Source: Paenibacillus sp. FSL K6-0276
GTDB lineage: Bacteria; Bacillota; Bacilli; Paenibacillales; Paenibacillaceae
Direction: 5' to 3'
DNA length: 64,000 nucleotides
Assembly: GCF_037977235.1 (NCBI RefSeq)
Contig: NZ_CP150276.1
Coordinates: forward strand, 558,001-622,000
The number at the start of each line of letters is the position of its first letter. Position 1 is the stretch's first letter. The notes beneath the pieces are model-generated. The model made no database searches. It saw nothing but the letters and a program-made list of their open reading frames with translations, and was not told the origin of the DNA. The position numbers and the translations under genes are program-made. This document shows, one piece after another, positions 8,527 to 16,698 of this stretch.

Positions 8527-9456
8527 ATGGTACAGATGGCGATAGAATTGCGGAATGTACGCAAACAGCGGCGTAGCAAGACAATTGGGCCGCTAAACCT
8601 GAATCTGCCTCAAGGATATATTACAGCTTTGGTAGGTCAGAATGGATCTGGCAAAAGCACGCTGCTGAATCTACTGCTACAGTTGTCGAACCCAGAGGAA
8701 GGCGATATTTATTGGTTTGAAAATAAGTATGATAGCGAGCTCCCTCTAGAGCTTCGACAGTCTATTGCATACGTCCCTGAAAATTCGATTTCGGAAGAGA
8801 ATCGCTGGAATGCGGAACAAGCGGCCCGATTTCGAAAGCATTGGTATCCGAACTGGGATGAGTCGTATTTTCAGGATCTAATGGATCGATTTGAAGTTCC
8901 GTATCATATGAGGCTTTCGAAGATGTCTAAGGGTGAGCGTCGAAAATTTGAAATTGCTGCAGCACTTGCGTCACGCCCGCGTCTATTGTTACTGGATGAG
9001 CCTTCTTCTGGTCTTGATCCTTTTGCCTGGAAGATTATGATGGAGACGCTTCGTAAGTATATGGAAGAGACCCAAGCAACGATGATTATCTCTACACACA
9101 TTGTGGAGGAGGTACGTCGGCTGGCAGATTACATCGTGCTTATGCATAGGGGAGAACTGCTGGGTATGGCCGAGAAAGACAGTCTATTCGGTGCTTGGAC
9201 CGAGGTGTGGGTACATGTTGCAGATGAAGGGGAGCTTGCTGAGTTATCGGCGGAATTACCGGGGGGCTTAAACTTTACCATAGATACACCGGGTGTAGCT
9301 TCTTTTATCATAGAACAATTCCCTACGAACGAGAAACGCATTCATGACTTGGGCGTAAAAGTTATCAAGAGTCGGAGTTTGGAATTGGACGAAATATTGG
9401 GTTTATGGACACAGGGACATCGTCCTATCCTAATTGATCACAAGAGAGGGGAATAG
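8527..9456 (+). CDS. ABC transporter ATP-binding protein, YhcG-like
   Basis: 309 residues with Walker A GQNGSGKST near residue 40, signature-like LSKMSKGERRKFEIA, Walker B LLLLDEPSSGLD and a switch His in TMIISTHIVEEV. The signature is MSKGE rather than LSGGQ, which is common in this YtrB/YhcG group. The nucleotide domain is followed by an extra ~80-residue C-terminal extension. It probably pairs with the YhcE-like membrane protein. Confidence 0.85.
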   Translation: MVQMAIELRNVRKQRRSKTIGPLNLNLPQGYITALVGQNGSGKSTLLNLLLQLSNPEEGDIYWFENKYDSELPLELRQSIAYVPENSISEENRWNAEQAARFRKHWYPNWDESYFQDLMDRFEVPYHMRLSKMSKGERRKFEIAAALASRPRLLLLDEPSSGLDPFAWKIMMETLRKYMEETQATMIISTHIVEEVRRLADYIVLMHRGELLGMAEKDSLFGAWTEVWVHVADEGELAELSAELPGGLNFTIDTPGVASFIIEQFPTNEKRIHDLGVKVIKSRSLELDEILGLWTQGHRPILIDHKRGE

Positions 9457-9460
9457 AGAA

Positions 9461-10363
9461 ATGGAAGCCTTAAAGCTGGAAAGTGTAATGAAGCAATATG
9501 GAGAAAAAACCGCTGTAAACGGAATTAACCTAACGGTAGGCAAGGGGGAAATTTACGGATTACTGGGGGCAAATGGTGCAGGAAAAACAACCACTATGCG
9601 CATGGTGCTTGGCCTAATTTACCCTGATGGTGGCAATATTTTATATAATGGAAAGCCGTATAACAGCGAACTTCAGCAAATCATGGGCTATCTACCCGAA
9701 GAAAGAGGATTATATCCAAAGGTAAAGGTAAGCGATCAAATCGTCTACTTGGCACGTCTGCGTGGGATGTCAGCTAGTGATGCGGATAAGAGTCTTCGTT
9801 ATTGGCTAGATCGGTTTGAGGTTCCGGATTATTACAATAAGAAGATTGAAGAGCTCTCCAAAGGGAATCAGCAGAAAATGGGCTTTATCGCCGCAGTCGT
9901 TCATAAGCCGCAAATTCTCATACTAGACGAGGCCTTTAGTGGTTTGGACCCTGTTAATGTGGAACTACTGAAAGATACGGTAAGAGAATTGCGTGATCAA
10001 GGAACAAGCATCTTATTCTCTACACACCGGATGGAGCATGTTGAAGAACTTTGCCGTAATATTACGATTTTGGATCGTTCTAATACCGTCGTGCAAGGCG
10101 ATATTCGTACGATTAAGAGTGGGTATCCTCGTGAACAAGTATTGTTGCGTACGGCTAACGAAGTGACCGGTCTAGAATCTATTACAGGCGTAACAGCTGT
10201 GCAGCGACAGGAGCGAGGTTATCTGTTGTCGATCAGTGAGATCGGCGCAGCACAGCGTATCCTACAGCAGGCGATGGCGCAGGGTGAAGTGGAGCATTTT
10301 GAAATTAAGGAACCAACGTTAAATCAAATCTTTATCAGAGCGGTAGGTGAATCTCATGAATAA
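9461..10363 (+). CDS. ABC transporter ATP-binding protein, YhcH/NatA-like
   Basis: 300 residues from ATG 9461 (AGAGGGGAATAGAG upstream; the frame is open a little further but that part overlaps yhcG). Walker A GANGAGKTTT, signature LSKGNQQKMGF, Walker B ILILDEAFSGLDP and the switch His in ILFSTHRMEHVEEL are all present, so it should hydrolyse ATP. The C-terminal domain is of the drug/Na+ exporter type (DUF4162). It overlaps the next gene, the permease, its likely partner in a NatAB-like exporter. Confidence 0.88.
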   Translation: MEALKLESVMKQYGEKTAVNGINLTVGKGEIYGLLGANGAGKTTTMRMVLGLIYPDGGNILYNGKPYNSELQQIMGYLPEERGLYPKVKVSDQIVYLARLRGMSASDADKSLRYWLDRFEVPDYYNKKIEELSKGNQQKMGFIAAVVHKPQILILDEAFSGLDPVNVELLKDTVRELRDQGTSILFSTHRMEHVEELCRNITILDRSNTVVQGDIRTIKSGYPREQVLLRTANEVTGLESITGVTAVQRQERGYLLSISEIGAAQRILQQAMAQGEVEHFEIKEPTLNQIFIRAVGESHE

Positions 10364-11645
10364 GATGGGGACAATTATTGGCTTTACCTTTAAAAATAAA
10401 GTAAGAACGAAATCATTCATGATTACTACGTTAATTCTAGTGTTGCTGCTCAGCATTGGGATGAATCTCCCATACATCATCGATCAGTTTAAGGGCGAGT
10501 CTACAACAAGCGCAGAGACTCAAATTGCTGTGATCGCGGAAGAAGGAAATCAGGCTGCAGAGTTGTTGAAGGCATATACTTCACCTGAAGGAATGCCGCA
10601 GGCAAAAGTTGTGCAATACACTTCTGCCGATGATGCGGAGCTAAAGAAAGCATTAGATGAAGGGACTGTAGAGGGGTATGTTACTTTTGCAGAACCTACT
10701 GGCGAAGGACTTCCACCCGTTACTTACCATAGTAAAGATGGTGAACTGAACGGAGATGCACAAATCTATCTCCAAAATGCCCTTCAGCAGGCCAATACAC
10801 AGTTCATCGTTGGCGACAAGCTGACGCAGGAGCAGATTGCTGCTATGTCAACACCGGTGCAGATAGCTACTCAGCAGCTCAACGCTGATGGAACTGCGGG
10901 AGATAAAGATGCGTCTCAGGAATCCACTCCGGCTATTAATTACGTCATTGTATACGCCATGCTTATGCTGTTCTTCATGTCTATCATGATGACTGGTAAT
11001 ATGATCGCAGCTGAGATCACTTCGGAGAAGAGCTCACGGATCATGGAGATTCTGATTACAAGTGCGTCCCCTTTAGCGCAAATGTTCGGTAAAGTTATCG
11101 GTGTCTTCTTAGTAGGTTTATTACAAATTGGCGTCATTATCGCAGCGGTAGTCGTCAATCTTAAGCTTCCGCATAATGCAACGATTTTGAAAGATTTAGA
11201 CCTAGATTTAGGTCAGCTTAATATTAACTTATTGCTTTATGGGATTGTACTTTATGTGCTAGGTTATTTCCTCTACGCCTTGATGTATGCGGCTGTAGGT
11301 TCAATTGTCAGCCGTACAGAGGATCTAGGCCAAGCGGTTATGCCGATTATGATGTTAGGGTTCGTAGCTTTCTATGTTCCACTGTTTAGTATTTCCAATG
11401 CGGACACTCTACTGGTTAAGGTAGCGAGTTATGTGCCGTTCACCTCTCCATTGACCATGCTACTCCGAATTGGTGTTGGTGAAGTAGCGATCTGGCAAGT
11501 TATTGTGTCATTAGCCATCCTGCTTGTTACCACGTTCATTTTTGGCTGGTTGGCTGCCAAGATCTATCGCACGGGCGTATTGATGTACGGCAAACGTCCA
11601 AGTATTAAAGAGATCAGAAAAGCGATGAAGGCGTACAAGATCTAA
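10356..11645 (+). CDS. ABC-2 type exporter permease, YhcI/NatB-like
   Basis: 429 residues from ATG 10356, overlapping the upstream ATPase gene by eight bases, with GGTAGGTGA as ribosome site. Architecture: one N-terminal membrane segment (about residues 20-40), a ~150-residue extracytoplasmic domain, then five to six C-terminal membrane segments with the ABC-2 motif EITSEKSSRIMEILITSASP. Substrate unknown; sodium, peptide or drug export are all known for the family. Confidence 0.85.
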   Translation: MNKMGTIIGFTFKNKVRTKSFMITTLILVLLLSIGMNLPYIIDQFKGESTTSAETQIAVIAEEGNQAAELLKAYTSPEGMPQAKVVQYTSADDAELKKALDEGTVEGYVTFAEPTGEGLPPVTYHSKDGELNGDAQIYLQNALQQANTQFIVGDKLTQEQIAAMSTPVQIATQQLNADGTAGDKDASQESTPAINYVIVYAMLMLFFMSIMMTGNMIAAEITSEKSSRIMEILITSASPLAQMFGKVIGVFLVGLLQIGVIIAAVVVNLKLPHNATILKDLDLDLGQLNINLLLYGIVLYVLGYFLYALMYAAVGSIVSRTEDLGQAVMPIMMLGFVAFYVPLFSISNADTLLVKVASYVPFTSPLTMLLRIGVGEVAIWQVIVSLAILLVTTFIFGWLAAKIYRTGVLMYGKRPSIKEIRKAMKAYKI

Positions 11646-11779
11646 GAGGCATCATATAACCTTTAAGGAGTGGTAATCATGACTTAAAGTGAACAATATA
11701 AGCCATGGTAGGGATTATTGCAGGATTGTGGATGTACGGTAAGGCGCGTAAGAGCAAAGCGTAATAGTAGAGAATAAGG

Positions 11780-11807
11780 AAGCCGCGGCCGATGCCGCGG
11801 CTTTTTT
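11780..11807 (+). terminator. Terminator of the yhcEFGHI-like operon
   Basis: AGCCGCGGC and GCCGCGGCT form a nine-pair stem with loop CGAT, followed by six T. Confidence 0.9.
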
Positions 11808-11884
11808 GTGCGTATCGTAAAAGTTATGTAGAGGGTGTGGTAGAGGGTATAGACAGTTCAGCCGCTGCTTTGCCCGTTGAGGGA

Positions 11885-12346
11885 CTAAACAACTGACAAA
11901 TTTCCAGTAGGCATTAGATCTTCTTGAGCAGTCATTTGCTCCCGCACATGCCTAAGCTGTGCTTTCAGAGTGGGTACATTTTTTTGAAGAATGATGCTTA
12001 TTTGAGGTAGAGATAGCTTTAGGCCATACCACATCACTTTTACGAGCTGCTCCTCCCAGGGCAATGCCTTGGCAGACAAGAGAGATCGGCGTGAGTAGTA
12101 ATCGGCGCATTGTCGGATACAAGAGCGGTAAGCTTCGATAGGGAATAGCTGGCGGTCGAAGTTTTTCTGACGATATATTTTATGAAGTTCTTTGAAAGTA
12201 CGGATAGTAATCTTCTCGGCTTCTGCTGTTTGTTGTAACAACAGGGAACTGAGCGTATAGATTTCATTAGTGTACTTTTGAACACACTCTGCAAATATAA
12301 TTCTATAGGTTGATTCGGTAGGTAAGGGATCAGGCATGATGAACAC
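11885..12346 (-). CDS. ECF-sigma-like protein of unknown role
   Basis: 153 residues. The N-terminal half resembles sigma-70 region 2 (FAECVQKYTNEIYTLSSLLL.., TIRTFKELHKIYRQ) and the C-terminal half resembles region 4 with a helix-turn-helix (LSLPQISIILQKNVPTLKAQLRHVREQM). It is more divergent than a normal ECF sigma factor, and the region 2 DNA-melting residues are not obvious. It is the last of three leftward genes behind a c-di-AMP riboswitch. A true sigma factor, an anti-sigma partner or a degenerate relative are all possible. Confidence 0.5.
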   Translation of the reverse strand: MFIMPDPLPTESTYRIIFAECVQKYTNEIYTLSSLLLQQTAEAEKITIRTFKELHKIYRQKNFDRQLFPIEAYRSCIRQCADYYSRRSLLSAKALPWEEQLVKVMWYGLKLSLPQISIILQKNVPTLKAQLRHVREQMTAQEDLMPTGNLSVV

Positions 12347-12375
12347 GATCCTTTCAGAATGATTATGTGATGAAC

Positions 12376-12897
12376 CTATAATATAGAAAAGTAAGAAATG
12401 GATTTGTTGATAAGCTCGGCGGTATCAGGTTCTGGATAACTATGTTTTTGAAGCGCAACACTGGATATGGCCTTAGACGGTTTATAGTATAGCCGCCCTC
12501 CTCTGGAATCTCTCCCACCGACGACAGCTCTGTACAGACGACCTTGCTCAATATGACCTGCCAAGGATTTACCCTGCAGCTTGGCTTTTAAATCCTGTAA
12601 AGCACCTTGAACTAGCTCGAACTGAGTCTGATCCCACTCTGAACCATGGGTACGCACTCGATCTATAGCTTCCTCAAGTCGACAATGGTAAATCATTCTG
12701 AGAAAAGAACTCCATTTAATGAGGTCGAAGGTTTTGGTATTGGCTGAGATAAGACACGCGCCCCAACTGCAACCTCCCTTACAGGTAAGTTTAAGGATGC
12801 CATAACGGCTGTCTTGTTCAGCCTCCATTCCATAGTGAATAGGCTCAGGTGAATCAAAGACGAATACTTCAATGCGAGATAGTCTTCGCTGGTCCAT
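12376..12897 (-). CDS. Unknown protein, riboswitch-linked
   Basis: 173 residues from ATG 12897, preceded by AAGGAGGAG at good distance; the frame is open further upstream but overlaps the previous gene. I recognise no family. It has a Cys pair motif CKGGCSWGAC near residue 40 that could bind a metal, no signal peptide and no membrane segment. Spacing to both neighbours is short, so it is probably cotranscribed with them. Confidence 0.6.
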   Translation of the reverse strand: MDQRRLSRIEVFVFDSPEPIHYGMEAEQDSRYGILKLTCKGGCSWGACLISANTKTFDLIKWSSFLRMIYHCRLEEAIDRVRTHGSEWDQTQFELVQGALQDLKAKLQGKSLAGHIEQGRLYRAVVGGRDSRGGRLYYKPSKAISSVALQKHSYPEPDTAELINKSISYFSIL

Positions 12898-12913
12898 GAC
12901 AGGTTTCTCCTCC

Positions 12914-13269
12914 TTAGGTTTCCAAAAGCTTAAGATCAACATGGTGAGCGACGTTAGCCTTCTCTATATAGGCGAGCATTTCAGCTTTATTCTCACAGAC
13001 TGCGGCATGCTCCAGCCATAGTCGAAATTTCTGTTTACGTATAACGGATAAATGTAAGGGAAAGGTGTTGCGGGATCTTATTACGTACCAACCGACAGCG
13101 ACATCTTTCCATGGTTCCTTAAAGGCAGTGAGCCACGGTAAGCTTTGGTGTGCTGACCAATCCTGTTGCTGCTGTTTTTCTCGGATATTATTATATATTT
13201 CGTATATAATTCTTCGGTCCATACAGCATTCACAGGTAGAAGGGCTACTGAAATAGCGAAGTGTTTCAT
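12914..13269 (-). pseudogene. Unknown small protein, frameshifted near its start
   Basis: The main open part (ATG 13222 to 12914, 102 residues) has no ribosome site. The frame continues upstream as LRYFSSPSTCECC before that Met, and 47 bases before it there is an ATG at 13269 with GGGGTGAAAGGA upstream, but in another frame. Adding one A to the AAA after that ATG joins them into a product starting MKTLRYFSSPSTCECCMDRR, about 119 residues, with a CxCC motif. So the gene looks intact apart from one missing base in an A-run. That may be a real lesion, a slippage switch or a read error. It is the first gene after the leftward riboswitch. Confidence 0.6.
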
Positions 13270-13316
13270 TCCTTTCACCCCGTCCAGCATGCTATCACCC
13301 TATAGGTTCAGGTAAC

Positions 13317-13357
13317 GCAAAAACCGCAGCAAGAGGAGGACCTCTGCTGCGGTTTTG
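13317..13357 (-). terminator. Intrinsic terminator downstream of leftward riboswitch
   Basis: On the minus strand AAAACCGCAGCAGAGG pairs with CCTCTTGCTGCGGTTTTT, a long stem ending in a T-run. It lies between the riboswitch and the first gene, so it is the likely expression platform. Confidence 0.8.
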
Positions 13358-13404
13358 GAATACAGGTATACACACACCTGGGCCAAAGCGTGGCGGATCA
13401 AGGG

Positions 13405-13565
13405 TCTCTCTCTTTACGCTTACGAGGTTAGCTGTCGGATTCGGACGGTGAGAGTCGCCCTACCTATGTGAGACATGAACAGTCTCCTTCGGATTCACCC
13501 CAAGTAGGCCATGTGACCTGATGGTTCCCCCGTTCCCTGCAAATGCAGGAACTCAGCGTTGATTG
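13405..13565 (-). promoter_or_regulatory. c-di-AMP riboswitch (ydaO/yuaA class), leftward
   Basis: Read on the minus strand it contains the conserved blocks GGGGGAACC, GGGGTGAATCC, CCGAATCCGACAGCTAACC and TCGTAAGCGTA in the order of the ydaO class, which binds c-di-AMP and normally switches genes off. The same blocks occur in the rightward copy at 13990-14172. It is followed by a terminator and three genes of unknown function (13269-11885). Confidence 0.92.
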
Positions 13566-13591
13566 TATTTCGCGAATTAGATTCAACCCGA

Positions 13592-13621
13592 ATCATACTC
13601 TTTTCAAGGTGTTTCTGTAAA
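13592..13621 (-). promoter_or_regulatory. Promoter of leftward riboswitch transcript
   Basis: TTTACA (minus strand, 13621-13616) and TATGAT (13597-13592) with an 18-base spacer, placed just upstream of the riboswitch. The boxes and spacer are identical to those of the rightward promoter. Confidence 0.65.
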
Positions 13622-13935
13622 AAACAGAAAGTGCTCTTTTGAGCGCAATTTGAACCATATTCTGCCGACTGTGACGAAAAAGTGAACCAAATAGGTATTT
13701 ATTGCGTGTTATCGAGCCTCTTCCTCGCTTAATCTCGACTTCTTGTTTCATTTCCTATAAAGGCGATTTTTGGTGATTTCTACAATTGTGGTGAATAAAA
13801 TCACATGGTATGCCCGCTTTTCGCTAATTGAATCAAACTGGAGTAAACAGGAGATATAGAGAGATTGGATATCAAGTAAGCGCTATCCAATGCGAAAATA
13901 GTTTTTAATTTGCATTATTTTGGCATCAATCAGGT
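13622..13935. other. Spacer between the two divergent riboswitch promoters
   Basis: About 310 bases, AT-rich, without a gene. It contains one GAGCGCAA/TTGCGCTC-like palindromic patch near 13630-13652 (AAAAGAGCAC..TTTTGAGCGC) but nothing I can name. Confidence 0.4.
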
Positions 13936-13965
13936 TTTACAATACTTCCTGCATAAGGGTATGAT
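13936..13965 (+). promoter_or_regulatory. Promoter of rightward riboswitch transcript (kdp)
   Basis: TTTACA at 13936-13941 and TATGAT at 13960-13965 with an 18-base spacer, about 30 bases before the conserved riboswitch core. Confidence 0.65.
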
Positions 13966-13989
13966 TACTCCTGTTTCAACAACAATCGA

Positions 13990-14172
13990 ATATTTGATCC
14001 GCTTAATTTCCGATAAGGAAAGCGGGGGAACCAACAATCGGCAGACGATGTGAGAGTCGGAAGCCGGTTATGGGGTGAATCCTGTAGAGGATGCGAGTGA
14101 GCTCGTATCTATACAGGTAGGGCGACTCTCACCGCCCGAATCCGACAGCTAACCTCGTAAGCGTATGGAGAG
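13990..14172 (+). promoter_or_regulatory. c-di-AMP riboswitch (ydaO/yuaA class) upstream of kdp
   Basis: Conserved blocks are GGGGGAACCAAC (14025), GGGGTGAATCC (14072), the pseudo-symmetric ACTCTCACCGCCCGAATCC and GACAGCTAACCTCGTAAGCG ending near 14164. The class senses c-di-AMP and in Bacillus and Paenibacillus shuts off potassium importers when the nucleotide, and hence potassium, is high. That fits the kdp operon directly downstream. Confidence 0.95.
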
Positions 14173-14198
14173 AGGATGAGTGCAATGTGACCGCTAGC

Positions 14199-14230
14199 GA
14201 GCCACAGAGGATATCCTTTGTGGCTTTTTG
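14199..14230 (+). terminator. Riboswitch expression-platform terminator
   Basis: AGCCACA and TGTGGCT flank an AGGATATCCT inner stem, followed by TTTTTG. It sits 30 bases after the riboswitch core and before the first gene of the kdp operon. Confidence 0.85.
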
Positions 14231-14372
14231 CTGTGCTTTTTATTAGCAAAGCATATATGGAGAGCCTCACGAAGAGGTCGTTAAATTCATCATTAGCGGT
14301 GGCTTTTCTTACAAGATCAGGGTGATCACTTTCTGATCTTACAAGCAGAGCATTTGAGGAGAATAATAAGAG

Positions 14373-14789
14373 ATGACGGATCAGAATGAATATGTGCTGG
14401 TATGTGCGCCAACGAAGGCGGGCGAACATTTCATTAAACTTCTGAAATTCAGAGGTATTAAGATGGCGGGACTTACCAACAATGTGGCTGAGAAAGCTTT
14501 ACTTGAGGAGCTGGGGATTGAGCAGGTGATCCTAGTAGATACCCGTCACCAGAACACTTGGTTTCGCCCACCGTTCCCGGTAGGCAGGGTATATCTGTTC
14601 GAGAGCAGCTTTACGCTTTGCTGCCGCTACATTCAGATGTGCCGTACCTGGACGACACAGCCGATTTTTGTAATCACAAGTTCAGTAAATCCTAGATTGG
14701 TCTATAAAAGACTTGGTGCGAGTTATGTAATCTATTCCCACAGTGGTGATGCTGATTTTCTGGTAGATAAATCACCTCATCAAGGATAA
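14373..14789 (+). CDS. Unknown protein, first gene of the kdp operon
   Basis: 138 residues, ATG 14373 behind GAGGAGAATAATAAG. The N-terminus (EYVLVCAPTKAGEHFIKLLKFRG, then GLTNN..KALLEELGIEQVILVDT) has the beta-alpha-beta look of a Rossmann fold, similar in style to the NAD-binding part of TrkA/RCK potassium regulators, but I see no full GxGxxG motif. Being the first gene behind the riboswitch, it may be an accessory regulator of Kdp. I cannot name a family. Confidence 0.6.
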   Translation: MTDQNEYVLVCAPTKAGEHFIKLLKFRGIKMAGLTNNVAEKALLEELGIEQVILVDTRHQNTWFRPPFPVGRVYLFESSFTLCCRYIQMCRTWTTQPIFVITSSVNPRLVYKRLGASYVIYSHSGDADFLVDKSPHQG

Positions 14790-14808
14790 AAGAAGGAGTG
14801 CGGGAGAT

Positions 14809-14919
14809 ATGATGGATCTGTATATGGTAGCTTCATTAGCTGTAATTTACGGGTTGTTTTATGGATTTATGCGCTGGTGCGCAGGTGTAGTTGAGGATAC
14901 AGGGAGGGATAAGCTGTGA
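14809..14919 (+). CDS. 36-residue membrane protein preceding kdpF
   Basis: ATG 14809 (second ATG at 14812) behind AAGGAGTGCGGGAGAT gives a 36-residue peptide with one membrane helix (YMVASLAVIYGLFYGF) and a charged tail ending TGRDKL. Small single-helix proteins ending with a pattern like GFxRxC..V precede kdpF in many bacteria. Its stop overlaps the kdpF start by four bases (GTGA), which suggests coupled translation. Too short for most gene finders, but the ribosome site and overlap are convincing. Confidence 0.75.
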   Translation: MMDLYMVASLAVIYGLFYGFMRWCAGVVEDTGRDKL

Positions 14920-14993
14920 TTCTAGTAATCGCTGTTACCCTACTGCTGTTTGTATATCTGGTTTACGCATTGATTCATCCGGAGAAATTTTAA
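14916..14993 (+). CDS. kdpF: KdpF, small subunit of the Kdp potassium ATPase
   Basis: GTG 14916 to TAA 14993, 25 residues. It is a single membrane helix (VILVIAVTLLLFVYLVYALI) ending HPEKF, the classic KdpF tail (xLxxPExF). KdpF stabilises the KdpABC complex. It is followed by GGAGGGG and kdpA 12 bases later. Confidence 0.92.
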   Translation: MILVIAVTLLLFVYLVYALIHPEKF

Positions 14994-15005
14994 GGAGGGG
15001 CATTC

Positions 15006-16682
15006 ATGGGCATTTTGCAAATAGTTGCTGTAATCGTAATTCTCATCTTGCTGGTTAAGCCGATGGGCACGTATTTATATCATGTATTTTCTAATGAACA
15101 GAATCGTACAGATAGATGGTTTGCACGTACAGAGAAAGGTATTTATAAGCTGATCGGCTTGAAGAAGCGGGACGGAATGTCCTGGAAGAAGTATGCACTC
15201 AGCTTTATTTTAACGAATATCGTGCTGGTTGCTTTCAGTTATATCTTTCTTAGATTACAGCGGGGATTGCCGCTGAATCCGAATGGAATTGCGGATATGG
15301 AGCAGACGCTTTCATTCAATACAGTAATCAGCTTTATGACGAATACGAACCTGCAGCATTATAGTGGGGAGTCGGGACTTTCGTATTTTTCACAAATGGC
15401 AGTTATTACGATGATGATGTTTACGTCTGCAGCGAGCGGACTTTCTGTTGCTGTTGCCTTTGTCAGAGGGATTACGGGACAGAAATCAGTTGGGAACTTC
15501 TTCGAGGATTTCGTTAAAGCACAAATTCGTGTGTTCATTCCGCTAGCTCTGCTGGTTTCATTGGTGCTGGTAGGACTGCATGTGCCGCAAACACTCAAGC
15601 CATCGCTTGCGGTTACTACACTTGAAGGGCAAACGCAACAAATCGCTATCGGTCCAGTAGCTTCTCTGGAATCGATCAAACATTTGGGCACGAACGGAGG
15701 CGGCTTCTTCGGGGCCAATTCATCCCATCCTTTTGAGAACCCTAATCCACTTACGAACGTACTGGAGATTCTCTCTATGTGGATGTTGCCAGCTTCACTC
15801 CCATATATGTACGGATTGTTTGCCAAGAACAAACGTCAGGGCTGGGTGATTTTTACCGCAATGATGACCTTGTTCGTACTGTTACTAAGCCTGAACTTTT
15901 ATGCTGAATCAAAGGGTAATCCGGCGATCAATCTACTTGGAATCGAATCTTCACAAGGTAGCATGGAAGGTAAAGAGGTACGCTTCGGCATTCCACAGTC
16001 ATCCTTGTTTACTTCGGTAACAACCGCAGCTACGACAGGTAGTGTTAACAATATGCATGATACTCTGACGCCGCTGGGAGGCATTACGCCTCTGGCACTG
16101 ATGATGCTGAACAATGTCTTCGGTGGTAAAGGTGTCGGACTGATCAATATGCTGATGTATGCGATTCTGGGTGTCTTCCTGTGTGGTCTGATGGTCGGCA
16201 GGACACCGGAGTTTCTCGGAAGGAAGATAGAGGCCAGGGAGATGAAGCTGATCGCCATCGCGATCCTCGTTCACCCGTTCATTATCCTTGTGCCAACCGC
16301 AGGTGCGTTCCTGACGGATTTGGGCAAAGGAGCGATTACGAACCCTGGATTCCATGGACTTAGCCAAGTGTTATATGAATATGTCTCTTCTGCTGCGAAC
16401 AACGGTTCAGGGTTTGAAGGGCTTGCGGACAATACAACCTTTTGGAATGTCACAACCGGGATCGTGATGCTGCTAGGCCGTTATGTCTCCATGATCGCTA
16501 TGCTGGCGGTAGCAGGTTCTCTGCTTCGGAAGAAGCCAGTTCCAGAAACGATCGGCACATTCCGTACAGACAATGGTCTGTTCACTGGGATTCTGATTGT
16601 TACGGTATTAATTATTGGTGCACTGACGTTTCTGCCGGTCATTGTGCTCGGCCCGATTGCAGAATATCTAACCTTACGGTAG
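15006..16682 (+). CDS. kdpA: Potassium-transporting ATPase, subunit A
   Basis: 558 residues, about ten membrane segments, with the four pore-loop regions of the family ([64 protein letters not shown]). KdpA is the potassium-selective channel-like subunit. Length is normal. ATG 15006 follows AAGGAGGGGCATTC. No lesion is seen. Confidence 0.96.
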   Translation: MGILQIVAVIVILILLVKPMGTYLYHVFSNEQNRTDRWFARTEKGIYKLIGLKKRDGMSWKKYALSFILTNIVLVAFSYIFLRLQRGLPLNPNGIADMEQTLSFNTVISFMTNTNLQHYSGESGLSYFSQMAVITMMMFTSAASGLSVAVAFVRGITGQKSVGNFFEDFVKAQIRVFIPLALLVSLVLVGLHVPQTLKPSLAVTTLEGQTQQIAIGPVASLESIKHLGTNGGGFFGANSSHPFENPNPLTNVLEILSMWMLPASLPYMYGLFAKNKRQGWVIFTAMMTLFVLLLSLNFYAESKGNPAINLLGIESSQGSMEGKEVRFGIPQSSLFTSVTTAATTGSVNNMHDTLTPLGGITPLALMMLNNVFGGKGVGLINMLMYAILGVFLCGLMVGRTPEFLGRKIEAREMKLIAIAILVHPFIILVPTAGAFLTDLGKGAITNPGFHGLSQVLYEYVSSAANNGSGFEGLADNTTFWNVTTGIVMLLGRYVSMIAMLAVAGSLLRKKPVPETIGTFRTDNGLFTGILIVTVLIIGALTFLPVIVLGPIAEYLTLR

Positions 16683-16698
16683 GAAGAGGGAGAACAAA

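Noticed and set aside
13081-13290. 69-codon minus-strand frame starting MLDGVKGMKHFAISV with a signal-peptide look
   Set aside because: The hydrophobic start is an accident of the shifted frame; the alternative frame gives a longer coherent protein once one A is restored.
14109-14429. 106-codon minus-strand frame
   Set aside because: Antisense to the riboswitch and its terminator; no start signal.
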